From Brachybacterium sp. YJGR34 (GTDB taxonomy: Bacteria > Actinomycetota > Actinomycetes > Actinomycetales > Dermabacteraceae), in the NCBI RefSeq assembly GCF_003347015.1, contig NZ_PNFB01000022.1:1-64000 (forward strand): a stretch of DNA of 64,000 nt, in the 5' to 3' direction. The notes under the pieces were generated by a model. That model was not told where the DNA came from and searched no databases. It saw only the letters and a program-made list of their open reading frames with translations. Numbering within the stretch: the stretch's first letter is position 1; each line of letters opens with the position of its first letter. Shown piece by piece: positions 1-7,676 of the stretch. The translations under genes were made by a program, and so were the position numbers.

Positions 1-1237
1 GACACAGCAGCGCCAACCCCTCAATATCCGTGGCACCGCCCTGCGACCAGGGCGTGACGTGATGAGCATCGAGATGCCGGGACCGGTGGCAGCCGGGGAA
101 CACGCAGCTGGCATCCCGCAACCGCAGCGCCCGGCGCTGCGCCCGCGACGCCAGACGACGCGCCCGCCCCAGATGCAGCACCTCCCCACCGGCATCAGTG
201 ACCGCCAGCGCCACCTTCCCCGTACACGCCAACCGCTCCACGGTAGCCGGCTCCAGAGCACCACCACCGGCCACGTGACAGCGCGGCAGCGCTCCCGCAG
301 GAACGCCCCGCACCGCGCCATCCGGCACGGACGAAGCGCCCCGCACCGCGGGCTCAGCCGGCGTTTCCGCGGGAACGCCCCTGGGAAGCGCCTCGGCACT
401 GACCTGGACGACCACCAGTTGACGGTCCTCACCGGAACGATCATCAGGCTCCGCGACCAGATAGGCCCGTGCGAGCTCGGTCAACGCATCGGCACGCCGC
501 TGCTCCAGCGTCGCCGTGGTGGCGATGCGGGCGGCGCGCTCCTCCGCGTCCTCCCGCCGCGTCGGATCCATGTCCCTCGCGGCGGGCGGGGGCGTGCCGT
601 CACGGTCCACCGCCAGCTCCAACGCGGTCACCACCTCGGCACCCGTCTCCGCGGGCAGCAGCGCCCGGACCTCCACCATCCCGTCCTCCCGGACCGACCA
701 CCGCGCATGACGCACCGCATCCTGGGAGATCCGCGCACCATCCAGCGCCCGGAAGCTGGAGATCGTCCGCGCCAGCTGCGAAGCGGTCATGTCCCGCGCC
801 AGCTCCAACAGCGCCTCCTCCTCGACCCGGTCCGCGACCCGGCTCATCTCCCGCACCTTCGAATACGACAACCTCCCCGCCCGGAACTCCGCCACCGTCC
901 GCGGCATCGACCGCAGCGCCCGCGCGACCCGGACCTGCTCCCGCGCCGTCCCCGGCGTCAGCGAACACGCCCACGCCAACCAATGCGCCGTCGACGTCAA
1001 CCCGACATACCAGCCCGACGCCTCCCGCGCGTCGAACTCCCCCACCAACAGCAGAAACTCACACGTCAACTCCGCGACCAGCGCCGCCTGCCCCTGAATC
1101 CGCTGCCCCAACGCCACCGCCTCCTCCTCCGACAACCGCCCCACAGGCCCAGACACAGACGCTCCCGCGGGAACGCCCGACGAGTACTCAGCGGACGGCG
1201 AGGCCGACGGGAACGGGAACGGATCGGTGGCGGACAT
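1..1237 (-). CDS. DUF222/HNH endonuclease family protein (C-terminus cut by window edge)
   Basis: Reading the minus strand from the ATG at 1237 gives an uninterrupted frame of about 412 codons that runs off the left edge. Residues about 35-250 are a helix-rich DUF222 (13E12-type) region. The end holds an HNH nuclease core, with a Cys-x2-Cys pair (CVFPGCH), then LDAHHVTPWSQGG and GLALLC. The metal-binding tail is missing only because the window ends. A good ribosome site (GGAGG) sits 5 bases before the ATG. Such genes are abundant in Actinobacteria, usually in several copies, and their role is unsettled; a DNA nuclease is assumed from the HNH motif. A GC-rich 18-base near-palindrome occurs three times in its linkers. 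It is separated from coaE by 106 bases. Confidence 0.88.
   Translation of the reverse strand, partial: MSATDPFPFPSASPSAEYSSGVPAGASVSGPVGRLSEEEAVALGQRIQGQAALVAELTCEFLLLVGEFDAREASGWYVGLTSTAHWLAWACSLTPGTAREQVRVARALRSMPRTVAEFRAGRLSYSKVREMSRVADRVEEEALLELARDMTASQLARTISSFRALDGARISQDAVRHARWSVREDGMVEVRALLPAETGAEVVTALELAVDRDGTPPPAARDMDPTRREDAEERAARIATTATLEQRRADALTELARAYLVAEPDDRSGEDRQLVVVQVSAEALPRGVPAETPAEPAVRGASSVPDGAVRGVPAGALPRCHVAGGGALEPATVERLACTGKVALAVTDAGGEVLHLGRARRLASRAQRRALRLRDASCVFPGCHRSRHLDAHHVTPWSQGGATDIEGLALLC
1161..1178. repeat. Intragenic near-palindromic repeat, copy 3 of 3
   Basis: The sequence gctcccgcgggaacgccc lies here. Close relatives are at 291-309 (one change in the core) and 362-381. 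Each encodes a Gly-Val-Pro-Ala stretch in a linker of the DUF222/HNH protein. The core approaches the palindrome GTTCCCGCGGGAAC. Copies 1 and 2 lie between the DUF222 and HNH parts, and copy 3 lies near the N-terminus. Confidence 0.6.
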
Positions 1238-1343
1238 GACAACCTCCTGCAGACGTCGACTCTGATCGTCACCACCCAGACCACCACAGCGCTCCGACAC
1301 TCGGCCGAACGACGAAGTCGGGCGGCGACACCGCCGACGCCCC

Positions 1344-1967
1344 TCAGGAGGCGAGGGACGGGGCGAGCACCTCCAGTGCTCGCCGGGAGCGCTCGGCGAG
1401 GGCCTCGCGGGTGGAGGTGTTGAGGACCAGGCGATCGGCGCGGCGGATCCGTTCAAGATCGGTCACCTGGGCGGCCATGACGGAGTCGACGTAGGCGCGA
1501 TCCCGGCCGCGCTCCCGCATCACGCGCGCGATGCGGTCCTCCCGCCGGGCGAGCACCGCGACGACCGCTCGGTAGTCCCCCTCCTTCCCCTTCTCGAGCA
1601 GCAGCGGACTGTCGTGCACGACGAGAGCCTCCCCGCCCGCTGCGGCCTCCCGCTCCTCCGCGGCCACCGCGGCATCGACCCGGGTCAGCACGATCCGCTC
1701 GAGGTCCGCCCGCGCGACGGGGTCGGAGAACACCAGGCGCGCGAGGGCCGCCCGGTCGATGGTCCCGGAGTCGGCGCGGAACTCCTCGCCGAAGCGCGAC
1801 ACCGCCTCCTCGACACCGTCGCCGGGCACGTCGAGCACCGCCCGGGAGTGAGCGTCGAGGTCGATGACGCGGAGCCCGGCCTCCCGCCAGAGCGCGGCGA
1901 CGGTCGACTTCCCCGCGCCGATCCCTCCGGTGAGGCCGAGGCGCGGCAGGGGTGCGGGATCAGCCAT
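1344..1967 (-). CDS. coaE: Dephospho-CoA kinase
   Basis: CoaE phosphorylates the 3'-OH of dephospho-CoA with ATP, the last step of coenzyme A synthesis, in the cytoplasm. The 207-residue protein is of usual single-domain length. It opens with the P-loop GLTGGIGAGKST at about residues 9-20, followed by VIDLDAHSR (substrate Asp) and HDSPLLLEKG. I chose the ATG at 1967 because it places the P-loop at the normal distance and a -10-like TAGCAT ends 7 bases upstream, fitting a leaderless mRNA. A much longer frame upstream has no homology and overlaps the divergent TRIC gene. The coaBC gene for the earlier CoA steps is at 31555-32829. Confidence 0.96.
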   Translation of the reverse strand: MADPAPLPRLGLTGGIGAGKSTVAALWREAGLRVIDLDAHSRAVLDVPGDGVEEAVSRFGEEFRADSGTIDRAALARLVFSDPVARADLERIVLTRVDAAVAAEEREAAAGGEALVVHDSPLLLEKGKEGDYRAVVAVLARREDRIARVMRERGRDRAYVDSVMAAQVTDLERIRRADRLVLNTSTREALAERSRRALEVLAPSLAS

Positions 1968-1974
1968 GGAGACG

Positions 1975-1980
1975 ATGCTA
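1975..1980 (-). promoter_or_regulatory. -10 element of coaE, leaderless
   Basis: On the minus strand TAGCAT is followed by 7 bases and then the coaE ATG. No ribosome-binding purine run is present. A start of transcription at or next to the A of ATG is inferred. The -35 region is not convincing. Confidence 0.55.
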
Positions 1981-2036
1981 CGGCGTGCCGTCGTGAGAGC
2001 GGGCACGGCCCCGTTCCCGCTGGCGGCGACCCGGTC

Positions 2037-2042
2037 TACGGT
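2037..2042 (+). promoter_or_regulatory. -10 element of the TRIC-family gene, leaderless GTG
   Basis: TACGGT is followed by 6 bases and then GTG at 2049. A TT-containing hexamer (ttcccg) lies 17 bases upstream. There is no Shine-Dalgarno sequence, so a leaderless transcript is likely. It faces the coaE promoter across about 60 bases. Confidence 0.5.
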
Positions 2043-2048
2043 GCTGGG

Positions 2049-2948
2049 GTGGACCCCCTCGAACTGCTCGTGACCAACGACCTCCTGCGCGTGCTGGACC
2101 TGTTGGGCGTGTTCATCATGGGCGTCGCGGCGGGAGCCCTCGCCTCCCGCCTGGACTTCGACGCCGTCGGCTTCGCGATCATCGGGATCGTGGCGGGGCT
2201 CGGCGGCGGCATCGTCCGAGACCTGATCCTGGACTACGGCACCCCGGCGGCCTTCGACGGGCCCTGGTACCTCGCCTGCGCGCTGGCCGGCTCCGCCTTC
2301 TCCTTCCTCATCGCCGCGGACGGCGCCTGGTGGCGGCGCCTGGTCACCGCGCTGGACATCATGGCGATGGGGCTGTGGGCCGCGACCGGGACCGCGAAGT
2401 CCCTCGGCTACGGGCTCGACGAGCTGCCGGCGATCCTGCTCGGGGTCACCAGCGCCGTGGGCGGCGGCGTGCTCCGCGACGTGCTCGTCGGGCGGATCCC
2501 CTCGATCTTCGGCGGCGGTCCGCTGTACGCCACCGGAGCCCTCGTCACGGCGATCCTGACCTGGCTCGTGGTCGCCCTGGGCCTGCCCTCCCCGCTGGTG
2601 CTGGTCGCCGTCGCCGTCGGCGCGCTCCTCGCGCTGCTCGCGGCGTGGCGGCGCTGGCGACTGCCCGGCCACAGCGAATGGCAGGTCACGCTGTCCGCGA
2701 CGCAGCTCAAGCGGCTGGTGCGGCGCACGCGCAAGGACGAGCGGGAGCGGGTCGCCCTGGAGACCGGGACGATCCCCATGCTCGACGCGAACGAGGACGA
2801 CCTGGCCGCCGACGCCCACAGCGACGACGTCGACGCCGCCGACTACGAGGACCGCATCTTCCCCCACGACGTGCACACCGAGGCCGAGGAGCTGCCCGGA
2901 ACGGCCGAGCACGAGCGCCGGGACGACTCCGGTGCGCCGGAGCGCTGA
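2049..2948 (+). CDS. TRIC/UPF0126-family membrane channel with acidic tail
   Basis: This is a 299-residue membrane protein of the trimeric intracellular cation channel-like (YadS/UPF0126) family, with about seven membrane segments in residues 5-205. The family's duplicated signature is seen twice: GLGGGIVRDLILDYGTP near residue 53 and AVGGGVLRDVLVGRIPSIF near residue 137. Bacterial members are thought to pass K+ or other cations; the substrate here is unknown. After residue about 215 comes a charged cytoplasmic tail, basic first and then strongly acidic (Asp/Glu rich), about 85 residues long, which is longer than I expect for the family. The GTG at 2049 is chosen from its leaderless promoter; GTG 2070 is an alternative. 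The gene converges on aroD with 7 bases between the stops. Confidence 0.88.
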   Translation: MDPLELLVTNDLLRVLDLLGVFIMGVAAGALASRLDFDAVGFAIIGIVAGLGGGIVRDLILDYGTPAAFDGPWYLACALAGSAFSFLIAADGAWWRRLVTALDIMAMGLWAATGTAKSLGYGLDELPAILLGVTSAVGGGVLRDVLVGRIPSIFGGGPLYATGALVTAILTWLVVALGLPSPLVLVAVAVGALLALLAAWRRWRLPGHSEWQVTLSATQLKRLVRRTRKDERERVALETGTIPMLDANEDDLAADAHSDDVDAADYEDRIFPHDVHTEAEELPGTAEHERRDDSGAPER

Positions 2949-2955
2949 GCGAAGC

Positions 2956-3831
2956 TCAGGGACGCAGCATCTCGAGCACGCCCGCGACGTCTTCGGCCCG
3001 CAGCTGCCCGGGGGCGGAGCCCTGCCCGACGCTCGCGAAGGTCGCGGCGCTGCCGAAGGTCTCCCCCGCGACCCGGCTGCTCGCCCCGAGCGTGCCCATG
3101 CTGATCGCGATGTGCGGTCCCGAGAGGTCCTCGGCGACGGTGAGGCTCGCCGAGAGCAGGGTGAGCACGTCCCGCGGGGTGCGCGGAGTCACCGCGATCT
3201 TGGGGACGTCCGCCCCCAGCCGGCGCTGGGCGCGCAGGCGCTCGACGAGCTCGTGCTCGGGCGGGGTCGAGGCCATGTCGTGGAAGGAGCCGATGACGAC
3301 GGTGCCGTGGCGGTGGGCGGCGGCGATCACCCGCTCGACGGTGCGGGGATCGCGGGAGGTCTCGATGTCCACGAGGTCCACGGCGGACTGGGTGCCCGCG
3401 CGGCGACCCGTGATGAGGACCTCCAGCAGCGTCCCCAGGTCCGCGTCGTCGATCGTGCGCCGGCCGCCCTCGACGGCGGTGCGGAAGGTGGCCAGCAGCG
3501 CCCGGTCCGCGCCGAGCCGGGAGCGCAGCGCGGGCAGGGCGGCGAGGACGGCCTCCCGGTGCTCCCCGGCGTCCTCGAGATCGGGTCGGAAGGCGTCCAG
3601 GCGCCACTCCATGATGCGGGCGCGGGTGAGGGTCGCGGCCTCCGCCTGCGCGAGCAGGTCGTCCTCGTAGGCGCCGACCAGCGGGACGATGATCTCGGGG
3701 CGGGCCCTGCCGAGCTCGATCCCCCGCACGGTCGCCGTGCGGCGGCGCACATCGGTCTCCGGCGGGACGGCGGGGTCCGACGGATCGGTCTCGTCCGGAC
3801 GGGGGTTCTCGTCGTGCACGGGGGTGCTCAC
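2956..3831 (-). CDS. aroD: 3-dehydroquinate dehydratase, type I
   Basis: This enzyme removes water from 3-dehydroquinate to give 3-dehydroshikimate, step 3 of the shikimate pathway, by a Schiff-base mechanism. Type I hallmarks are visible: EIIVPLVG, then MEWRLDAF (Glu-x-Arg-x-Asp), DLVDIE, the catalytic His in VVIGSFHDMASTP, the Schiff-base Lys in VPKIAV, and the C-terminal GPHIAISMGTLGASSRV...GSAATFAS...APGQL. At 291 residues it is slightly long because of a charged N-terminal extension of about 40 residues. The GTG start at 3831 overlaps the aroB stop as GTGA, so translation is probably coupled. Most Actinobacteria carry the unrelated type II enzyme (AroQ) at this place. Confidence 0.93.
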   Translation of the reverse strand: MSTPVHDENPRPDETDPSDPAVPPETDVRRRTATVRGIELGRARPEIIVPLVGAYEDDLLAQAEAATLTRARIMEWRLDAFRPDLEDAGEHREAVLAALPALRSRLGADRALLATFRTAVEGGRRTIDDADLGTLLEVLITGRRAGTQSAVDLVDIETSRDPRTVERVIAAAHRHGTVVIGSFHDMASTPPEHELVERLRAQRRLGADVPKIAVTPRTPRDVLTLLSASLTVAEDLSGPHIAISMGTLGASSRVAGETFGSAATFASVGQGSAPGQLRAEDVAGVLEMLRP

Positions 3832-4910
3832 TCCTCGGTGATCGCGGCGTAGGCGGACAGCAGCAGGGCGGGGTCGGGGCCCTCGAGCCGGGAGACCGTA
3901 CCGATGCGGTCGAGCACCACGAAGCGCAGCAGACCCGCGCGGGTCTTCTTGTCCCGCTTCATGGCGTCCTCGAGCTTCGGCCACTGCCGGTCCCGGTAGG
4001 TGGTGGGCAGGCCCAGCGAGGTCAGGACGCTGCGGTGGCGGTCCACCTCGGCCTCGGAGAGCTTCCCGGCGAGGTGGGAGAGCTCCGCGGCGAAGACCAT
4101 GCCCACCGAGACCGCCGCGCCGTGGCGCCACAGGTAGCGCTCGTTCCGCTCGATGGCGTGGCCCAGGGTGTGGCCGTAGTTGAGGATCTCGCGATCACCC
4201 TGCTCGGTGAGATCGGCGGAGACCACCTGTGCCTTGACGCGGATCTTCCGCTCGACCACCTCGCGGAAGGCGTCGCTGCGGACGTCGAGCACGGCCGCGG
4301 GATCCTCCTCGATGATCTCCAGGATGCGCGGATCGGCGATGAAGCCGCCCTTGACGACCTCGGCGAGGCCCGCGGCCACGTCGTTCGCCCCCAGGCCGCC
4401 CAGCACGTCGAGGTCGGCGACCACGGCGATCGGCGGGTGGAAGGCGCCCACGAGGTTCTTGCCCTCGGAGGTGTTGATCCCCGTCTTCCCGCCGACGGCG
4501 GCATCGACCATGGCCGCGACGGTGGTGGGCACCTGCAGCACGTCGATGCCGCGCAGCCAGGAGGCCGCGACGAAGCCGGCCAGGTCCGTGGCGGCACCGC
4601 CGCCCAGACCGATCACGAGGTCCTGCCGGCCGATCTCCGCCTGGCCGCACACGCCCCAGAGGAACCCGGCGACCTGCGCGGTCTTGGCCTCCTCACCGTC
4701 GGGGATCTCCGCGGCGAAGGCCTGCCGGCCGGAGTCCGCGATCGCGGAGCGCACCTGCTCGGCGACCTCGCGCAGGCTGGGCTGGTGGACGATGACGATC
4801 CGCCGTGCGCGCTCGGGCAGCAGCGCGGGCAGATCGGCCAGCAGGCCGCGTCCCACCAGGACGTCGTAGCCTCCGGTCGGGGTGGTCACGGGGATGACCG
4901 TGGTGCTCAT
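3828..4910 (-). CDS. aroB: 3-dehydroquinate synthase
   Basis: AroB converts DAHP to 3-dehydroquinate using NAD+ and a divalent metal, step 2 of the shikimate pathway. The 360-residue length is normal. Visible motifs are the NAD-site GLGGGAATDLAGFVAASW, PTTVAAMVDAAVGGKTGIN, LVGAFHPP, and the metal ligands in LNYGHTLGHAIE. The ATG at 4910 has a strong AAGGAG site inside the end of aroK and overlaps the aroK stop by 4 bases (ATGA). It lies between aroK and aroD in one operon. Confidence 0.97.
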   Translation of the reverse strand: MSTTVIPVTTPTGGYDVLVGRGLLADLPALLPERARRIVIVHQPSLREVAEQVRSAIADSGRQAFAAEIPDGEEAKTAQVAGFLWGVCGQAEIGRQDLVIGLGGGAATDLAGFVAASWLRGIDVLQVPTTVAAMVDAAVGGKTGINTSEGKNLVGAFHPPIAVVADLDVLGGLGANDVAAGLAEVVKGGFIADPRILEIIEEDPAAVLDVRSDAFREVVERKIRVKAQVVSADLTEQGDREILNYGHTLGHAIERNERYLWRHGAAVSVGMVFAAELSHLAGKLSEAEVDRHRSVLTSLGLPTTYRDRQWPKLEDAMKRDKKTRAGLLRFVVLDRIGTVSRLEGPDPALLLSAYAAITEE

Positions 4911-5449
4911 GAGATCTCCTTCTCGGGGCGGGCCGGCGGGTCGAGCTGCAGCAGGTGGAGGATGGAGCGGGCCACGCGCGAGGGGCTGCCGCGGCCGGCG
5001 TCGATGCGCAGCGCCGCGAGCTCGCGGTAGCAGGAGGCCCGGGCGACCGTCAGCTCGCGCCACCGGGCCATCGGGTCCGCGCCGCTCAGCATCGGTCGGC
5101 CCGCGCCGTGCGCGAGGCGGCGGGCGGCGATCACCTCGTCGACATCGAGCCAGATCACCGGGGCGCCGCGCAGGCGTTCGCGGGAGCGCGGGTGCAGCGG
5201 GGCGCCTCCGCCGAGGGACAGCACCCCGGGGTGCTCGTGCAGCGCCCTCTCGAGGGTCTCCGCCTCGAGCTCGCGGAAGGCGGCCTCCCCCTCCTCGGCG
5301 AAGATCTCGGGGATGCTCCGCCCGGCCGCCTCGGCGATCAGGGCGTCGAGATCGGCGAAGGGCACGTCCAACTGGGATGCGAGCGCGCGCCCCACGCTGG
5401 TCTTGCCCGCCGCCATCGGGCCGATCAGGATGGCGAGGGGGCCGGTCAC
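4907..5449 (-). CDS. aroK: Shikimate kinase
   Basis: AroK phosphorylates shikimate at the 3-OH with ATP. The 180-residue protein has the Walker [10 protein letters not shown] (residues about 10-18), the shikimate-binding Asp in FADLDALI, an Arg in AAFRELE, and the glycine strand LSLGGGAPL. The lid region carries GRPMLSG. Start and stop both overlap the neighbouring genes by 4 bases (ATGA with aroC upstream and with aroB downstream), indicating tight coupling in aroC-aroK-aroB-aroD. Confidence 0.97.
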   Translation of the reverse strand: MTGPLAILIGPMAAGKTSVGRALASQLDVPFADLDALIAEAAGRSIPEIFAEEGEAAFRELEAETLERALHEHPGVLSLGGGAPLHPRSRERLRGAPVIWLDVDEVIAARRLAHGAGRPMLSGADPMARWRELTVARASCYRELAALRIDAGRGSPSRVARSILHLLQLDPPARPEKEIS

Positions 5450-6696
5450 GAAGCGGAGTCCGGACGGCGGTCGGTCAGCACCGCCTGCAGGGACTGCGTC
5501 TGCTCCAGATGGGCGCGGATCTCCTCCACCGAGTCGCCGCCGGTCTTCTCCAGCAGCGCATCGGCCAGGGTGAGGGCCACGACGGCCTCGGCGATCACCG
5601 CGGCGGGGGCGACGGCGCAGGTGTCCGAGCGCTGATGATTGGCCGTGGTCTGCTCACCCGTGGAGACGTCGACCGTGCGCAGGGCGCGCGGCACCGTCGA
5701 GATGGGCTTGAGCGCGCCGCGGACACGGAGCACCTGACCGTTGGTGATGCCGCCCTCGAGACCGCCGGCGCGATTGGTGACACGCGGGTAGGTGTCGGCG
5801 TCGGCCGAGTCGTCGACGGCGAGGATCTCGTCGTGGGCCGCGGAGCCGCGCCGACCGGCGGTGGCGAAGCCGTCGCCGATCTCGACGCCCTTCATCGCCT
5901 GGATGGACATGATCGCCTGGGCGAGCCGCCCGTCGAGCCGACGATCCCACTGGATGTGCGAGCCCAGCCCCACCGGCAGGCCGTAGGCGAGCACCTCGAC
6001 CACACCGCCGAGCGTGTCGCCGTCCGCCTTCGCGGCGTCCACCTCGGCGACCATCGCGGCGGAAGCCTCCCGGTCGAAGCAGCGCAGCGGATCGGCGTCC
6101 AGCGCGTCGACGTCGTCCGGGGTGGGCAGCGCCGCCTCCTCGGGGGTGCGCACCGATCCGGTCTGCAGGGTGTGCGAGACCAGGCGGATCCCGGCGGTCT
6201 GCTCGAGCAGCGCCGCGGCGACGCGCCCGGCGACGACCCGGGCCGCGGTCTCGCGGGCGCTGGCCCGCTCGAGCACCGGGCGGGCCTCGTCGAAGCCGTA
6301 CTTCAGCATCCCCGAGAGGTCCGCATGGCCGGGCCGGGGGCGGGAGAGCGGACGGTTGCGCGCGATCTCGCGCTCATCGCCGGTCCCGGCGTCGATCAGC
6401 AGGTCCTCGCGCGCCACCGGATCGGCGCTCATGACCTTCTCCCACTTCGGCCACTCCGAGTTCGCGATCTCGATCGCGAGCGGGGAGCCGAGGGTGCGGC
6501 CGTGGCGCAGACCGCCGTGGATCGTCAGAACGTCCTGCTCGAACTTCTGACGGCTGCCGCGGCCGTGGCCCAGCCGCCGACGGGCGAGCGCCGCCTTCAG
6601 ATCGTCACTGGTCAGCTCGATGCCGGCCGGGACGCCGTCGAGCAGGGAGATGAGGGAGGGGCCGTGGGATTCCCCGGCCGTGAGCCAGCGCAACAT
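5446..6696 (-). CDS. aroC: Chorismate synthase
   Basis: AroC makes chorismate from EPSP with reduced FMN; chorismate feeds the trp genes at 24-30 kb. The 416-residue protein begins [15 protein letters not shown], the first signature of the family. It has [16 protein letters not shown], the [12 protein letters not shown] motif, and the C-terminal [14 protein letters not shown] and [10 protein letters not shown] signatures. It is first in the aro operon. A GAGAAT hexamer 7 bases before the ATG may be a poor -10 of a leaderless promoter. The aroA and aroE genes are not in the window. Confidence 0.97.
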   Translation of the reverse strand: MLRWLTAGESHGPSLISLLDGVPAGIELTSDDLKAALARRRLGHGRGSRQKFEQDVLTIHGGLRHGRTLGSPLAIEIANSEWPKWEKVMSADPVAREDLLIDAGTGDEREIARNRPLSRPRPGHADLSGMLKYGFDEARPVLERASARETAARVVAGRVAAALLEQTAGIRLVSHTLQTGSVRTPEEAALPTPDDVDALDADPLRCFDREASAAMVAEVDAAKADGDTLGGVVEVLAYGLPVGLGSHIQWDRRLDGRLAQAIMSIQAMKGVEIGDGFATAGRRGSAAHDEILAVDDSADADTYPRVTNRAGGLEGGITNGQVLRVRGALKPISTVPRALRTVDVSTGEQTTANHQRSDTCAVAPAAVIAEAVVALTLADALLEKTGGDSVEEIRAHLEQTQSLQAVLTDRRPDSAS

Positions 6697-6718
6697 GGGG
6701 GTGATTCTCTCATGCGGA

Positions 6719-6745
6719 GCCCGGACGCCGGGTCGACGTCCGGGC
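6719..6745 (-). terminator. Hairpin after the HAD gene
   Basis: Nine-base arms gcccggacg and cgtccgggc enclose a 9-base loop between the HAD stop (6755) and the aroC start (6696). There is no U-tract. It probably separates HAD from aroC transcription. Confidence 0.45.
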
Positions 6746-6754
6746 GCCGGGCCC

Positions 6755-7585
6755 CTAGTCCTCGTCCAGCTCCACCGATTCGATCGGGGTGAGCTGCTCC
6801 ACGAGCGGCACCACGTCCGCGATCCCGTCGAGCACCGCGGTGGGCCGGAACGGATACTGCGCGATCTCCTCCTCGGTGGTGGAGCCGCTGAGCACCAGCA
6901 CCGAGCGCATCCCCGCCTCGAGACCGGACTTCACATCGGTGTCCATGCGGTCCCCGATCATCACCGAGGTCTCCGAGTGGGCGCCGAGGCGGTTCAGGGC
7001 CGTGCGCATCATCAGCGGGTTCGGCTTGCCGATGTAGTAGGGGCTGATCCCGGTGGCGGCCGTGATCATCGCGGCCACCGCCCCGGTGGCCGGCATCGGA
7101 CCGTCCATGCTGGGCCCCGTCACATCGGGGTTCGTGGCGATGAACTTCGCCCCGCCCTGGACGAGTCGGATGGCGCGGGTGATCGCCTCGAAGGAGTACG
7201 TGCGCGTCTCCCCCAGCACCACGAACTCGACGTCGATGTCCGCGAGGATGAAGCCCTCGTCGTGCATGGCGCTGGTCAGGCCGGCCTCGCCGATCACGTA
7301 CGCGGCCGCGCCGGGCTTCTGCTCCGCCAGGAAGCGCGCGGTGGCCATCGCGCTGGTCCACAGGGACTCCTCGGGCAGATCGATCCCGCTGCGGGACAGG
7401 CGGGCCCGCAGATCCCGCGGCGTGAAGATCGAGTTGTTCGTGAGCACCAGGAAGGGGCGGCCGAAGCGCTGCAGAGCGGCGATGAAGTCCGCGGCGCCGG
7501 GCAACGGCCGGTCCTCGTGGACGAGGACGCCGTCCATGTCGGTGAGCCAGGTGTGGATCGGGAGATCGTCGAGCATTGTGGTCAT
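6755..7585 (-). CDS. HAD-IIA family phosphatase (NagD/PGP-like)
   Basis: The 276-residue protein is a haloacid-dehalogenase-fold phosphatase of class IIA. Motif I is WLTDMDGVL (nucleophile and acid Asp near residues 16-18), motif II is VLTNNS, motif III uses the Lys of YIGKPNP, and motif IV is [17 protein letters not shown]. The cap region between motifs II and III fits NagD, and the substrate is not predictable; relatives hydrolyse sugar phosphates, nucleotides or phosphoglycolate. Two ATGs (codons 1 and 4) are possible. It stands alone between the rpsA terminator and aroC, on the same strand. Confidence 0.9.
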   Translation of the reverse strand: MTTMLDDLPIHTWLTDMDGVLVHEDRPLPGAADFIAALQRFGRPFLVLTNNSIFTPRDLRARLSRSGIDLPEESLWTSAMATARFLAEQKPGAAAYVIGEAGLTSAMHDEGFILADIDVEFVVLGETRTYSFEAITRAIRLVQGGAKFIATNPDVTGPSMDGPMPATGAVAAMITAATGISPYYIGKPNPLMMRTALNRLGAHSETSVMIGDRMDTDVKSGLEAGMRSVLVLSGSTTEEEIAQYPFRPTAVLDGIADVVPLVEQLTPIESVELDED

Positions 7586-7618
7586 GGGACCAGTGTGCCC
7601 TGTCCGGGCCGGGAAACG

Positions 7619-7659
7619 GGAACGGCCCGGCCCCCGCAGCGCGGGGACCGGGCCGTTCC
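7619..7659 (-). terminator. Terminator-like hairpin after rpsA
   Basis: Twelve-base perfect arms ggaacggcccgg and ccgggccgttcc enclose an inner CCCGC/GCGGG stem. It lies 18 bases past the rpsA stop. On the minus strand only a short UUU follows. Confidence 0.7.
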
Positions 7660-7676
7660 GCAGAACGATCCGAGGA

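Noticed and set aside
59-1423. A 454-codon plus-strand frame at the left end
   Set aside because: Its protein is Arg/Pro/His repetitive and it is antisense to a DUF222/HNH gene with clear HNH and DUF222 motifs and a ribosome site.
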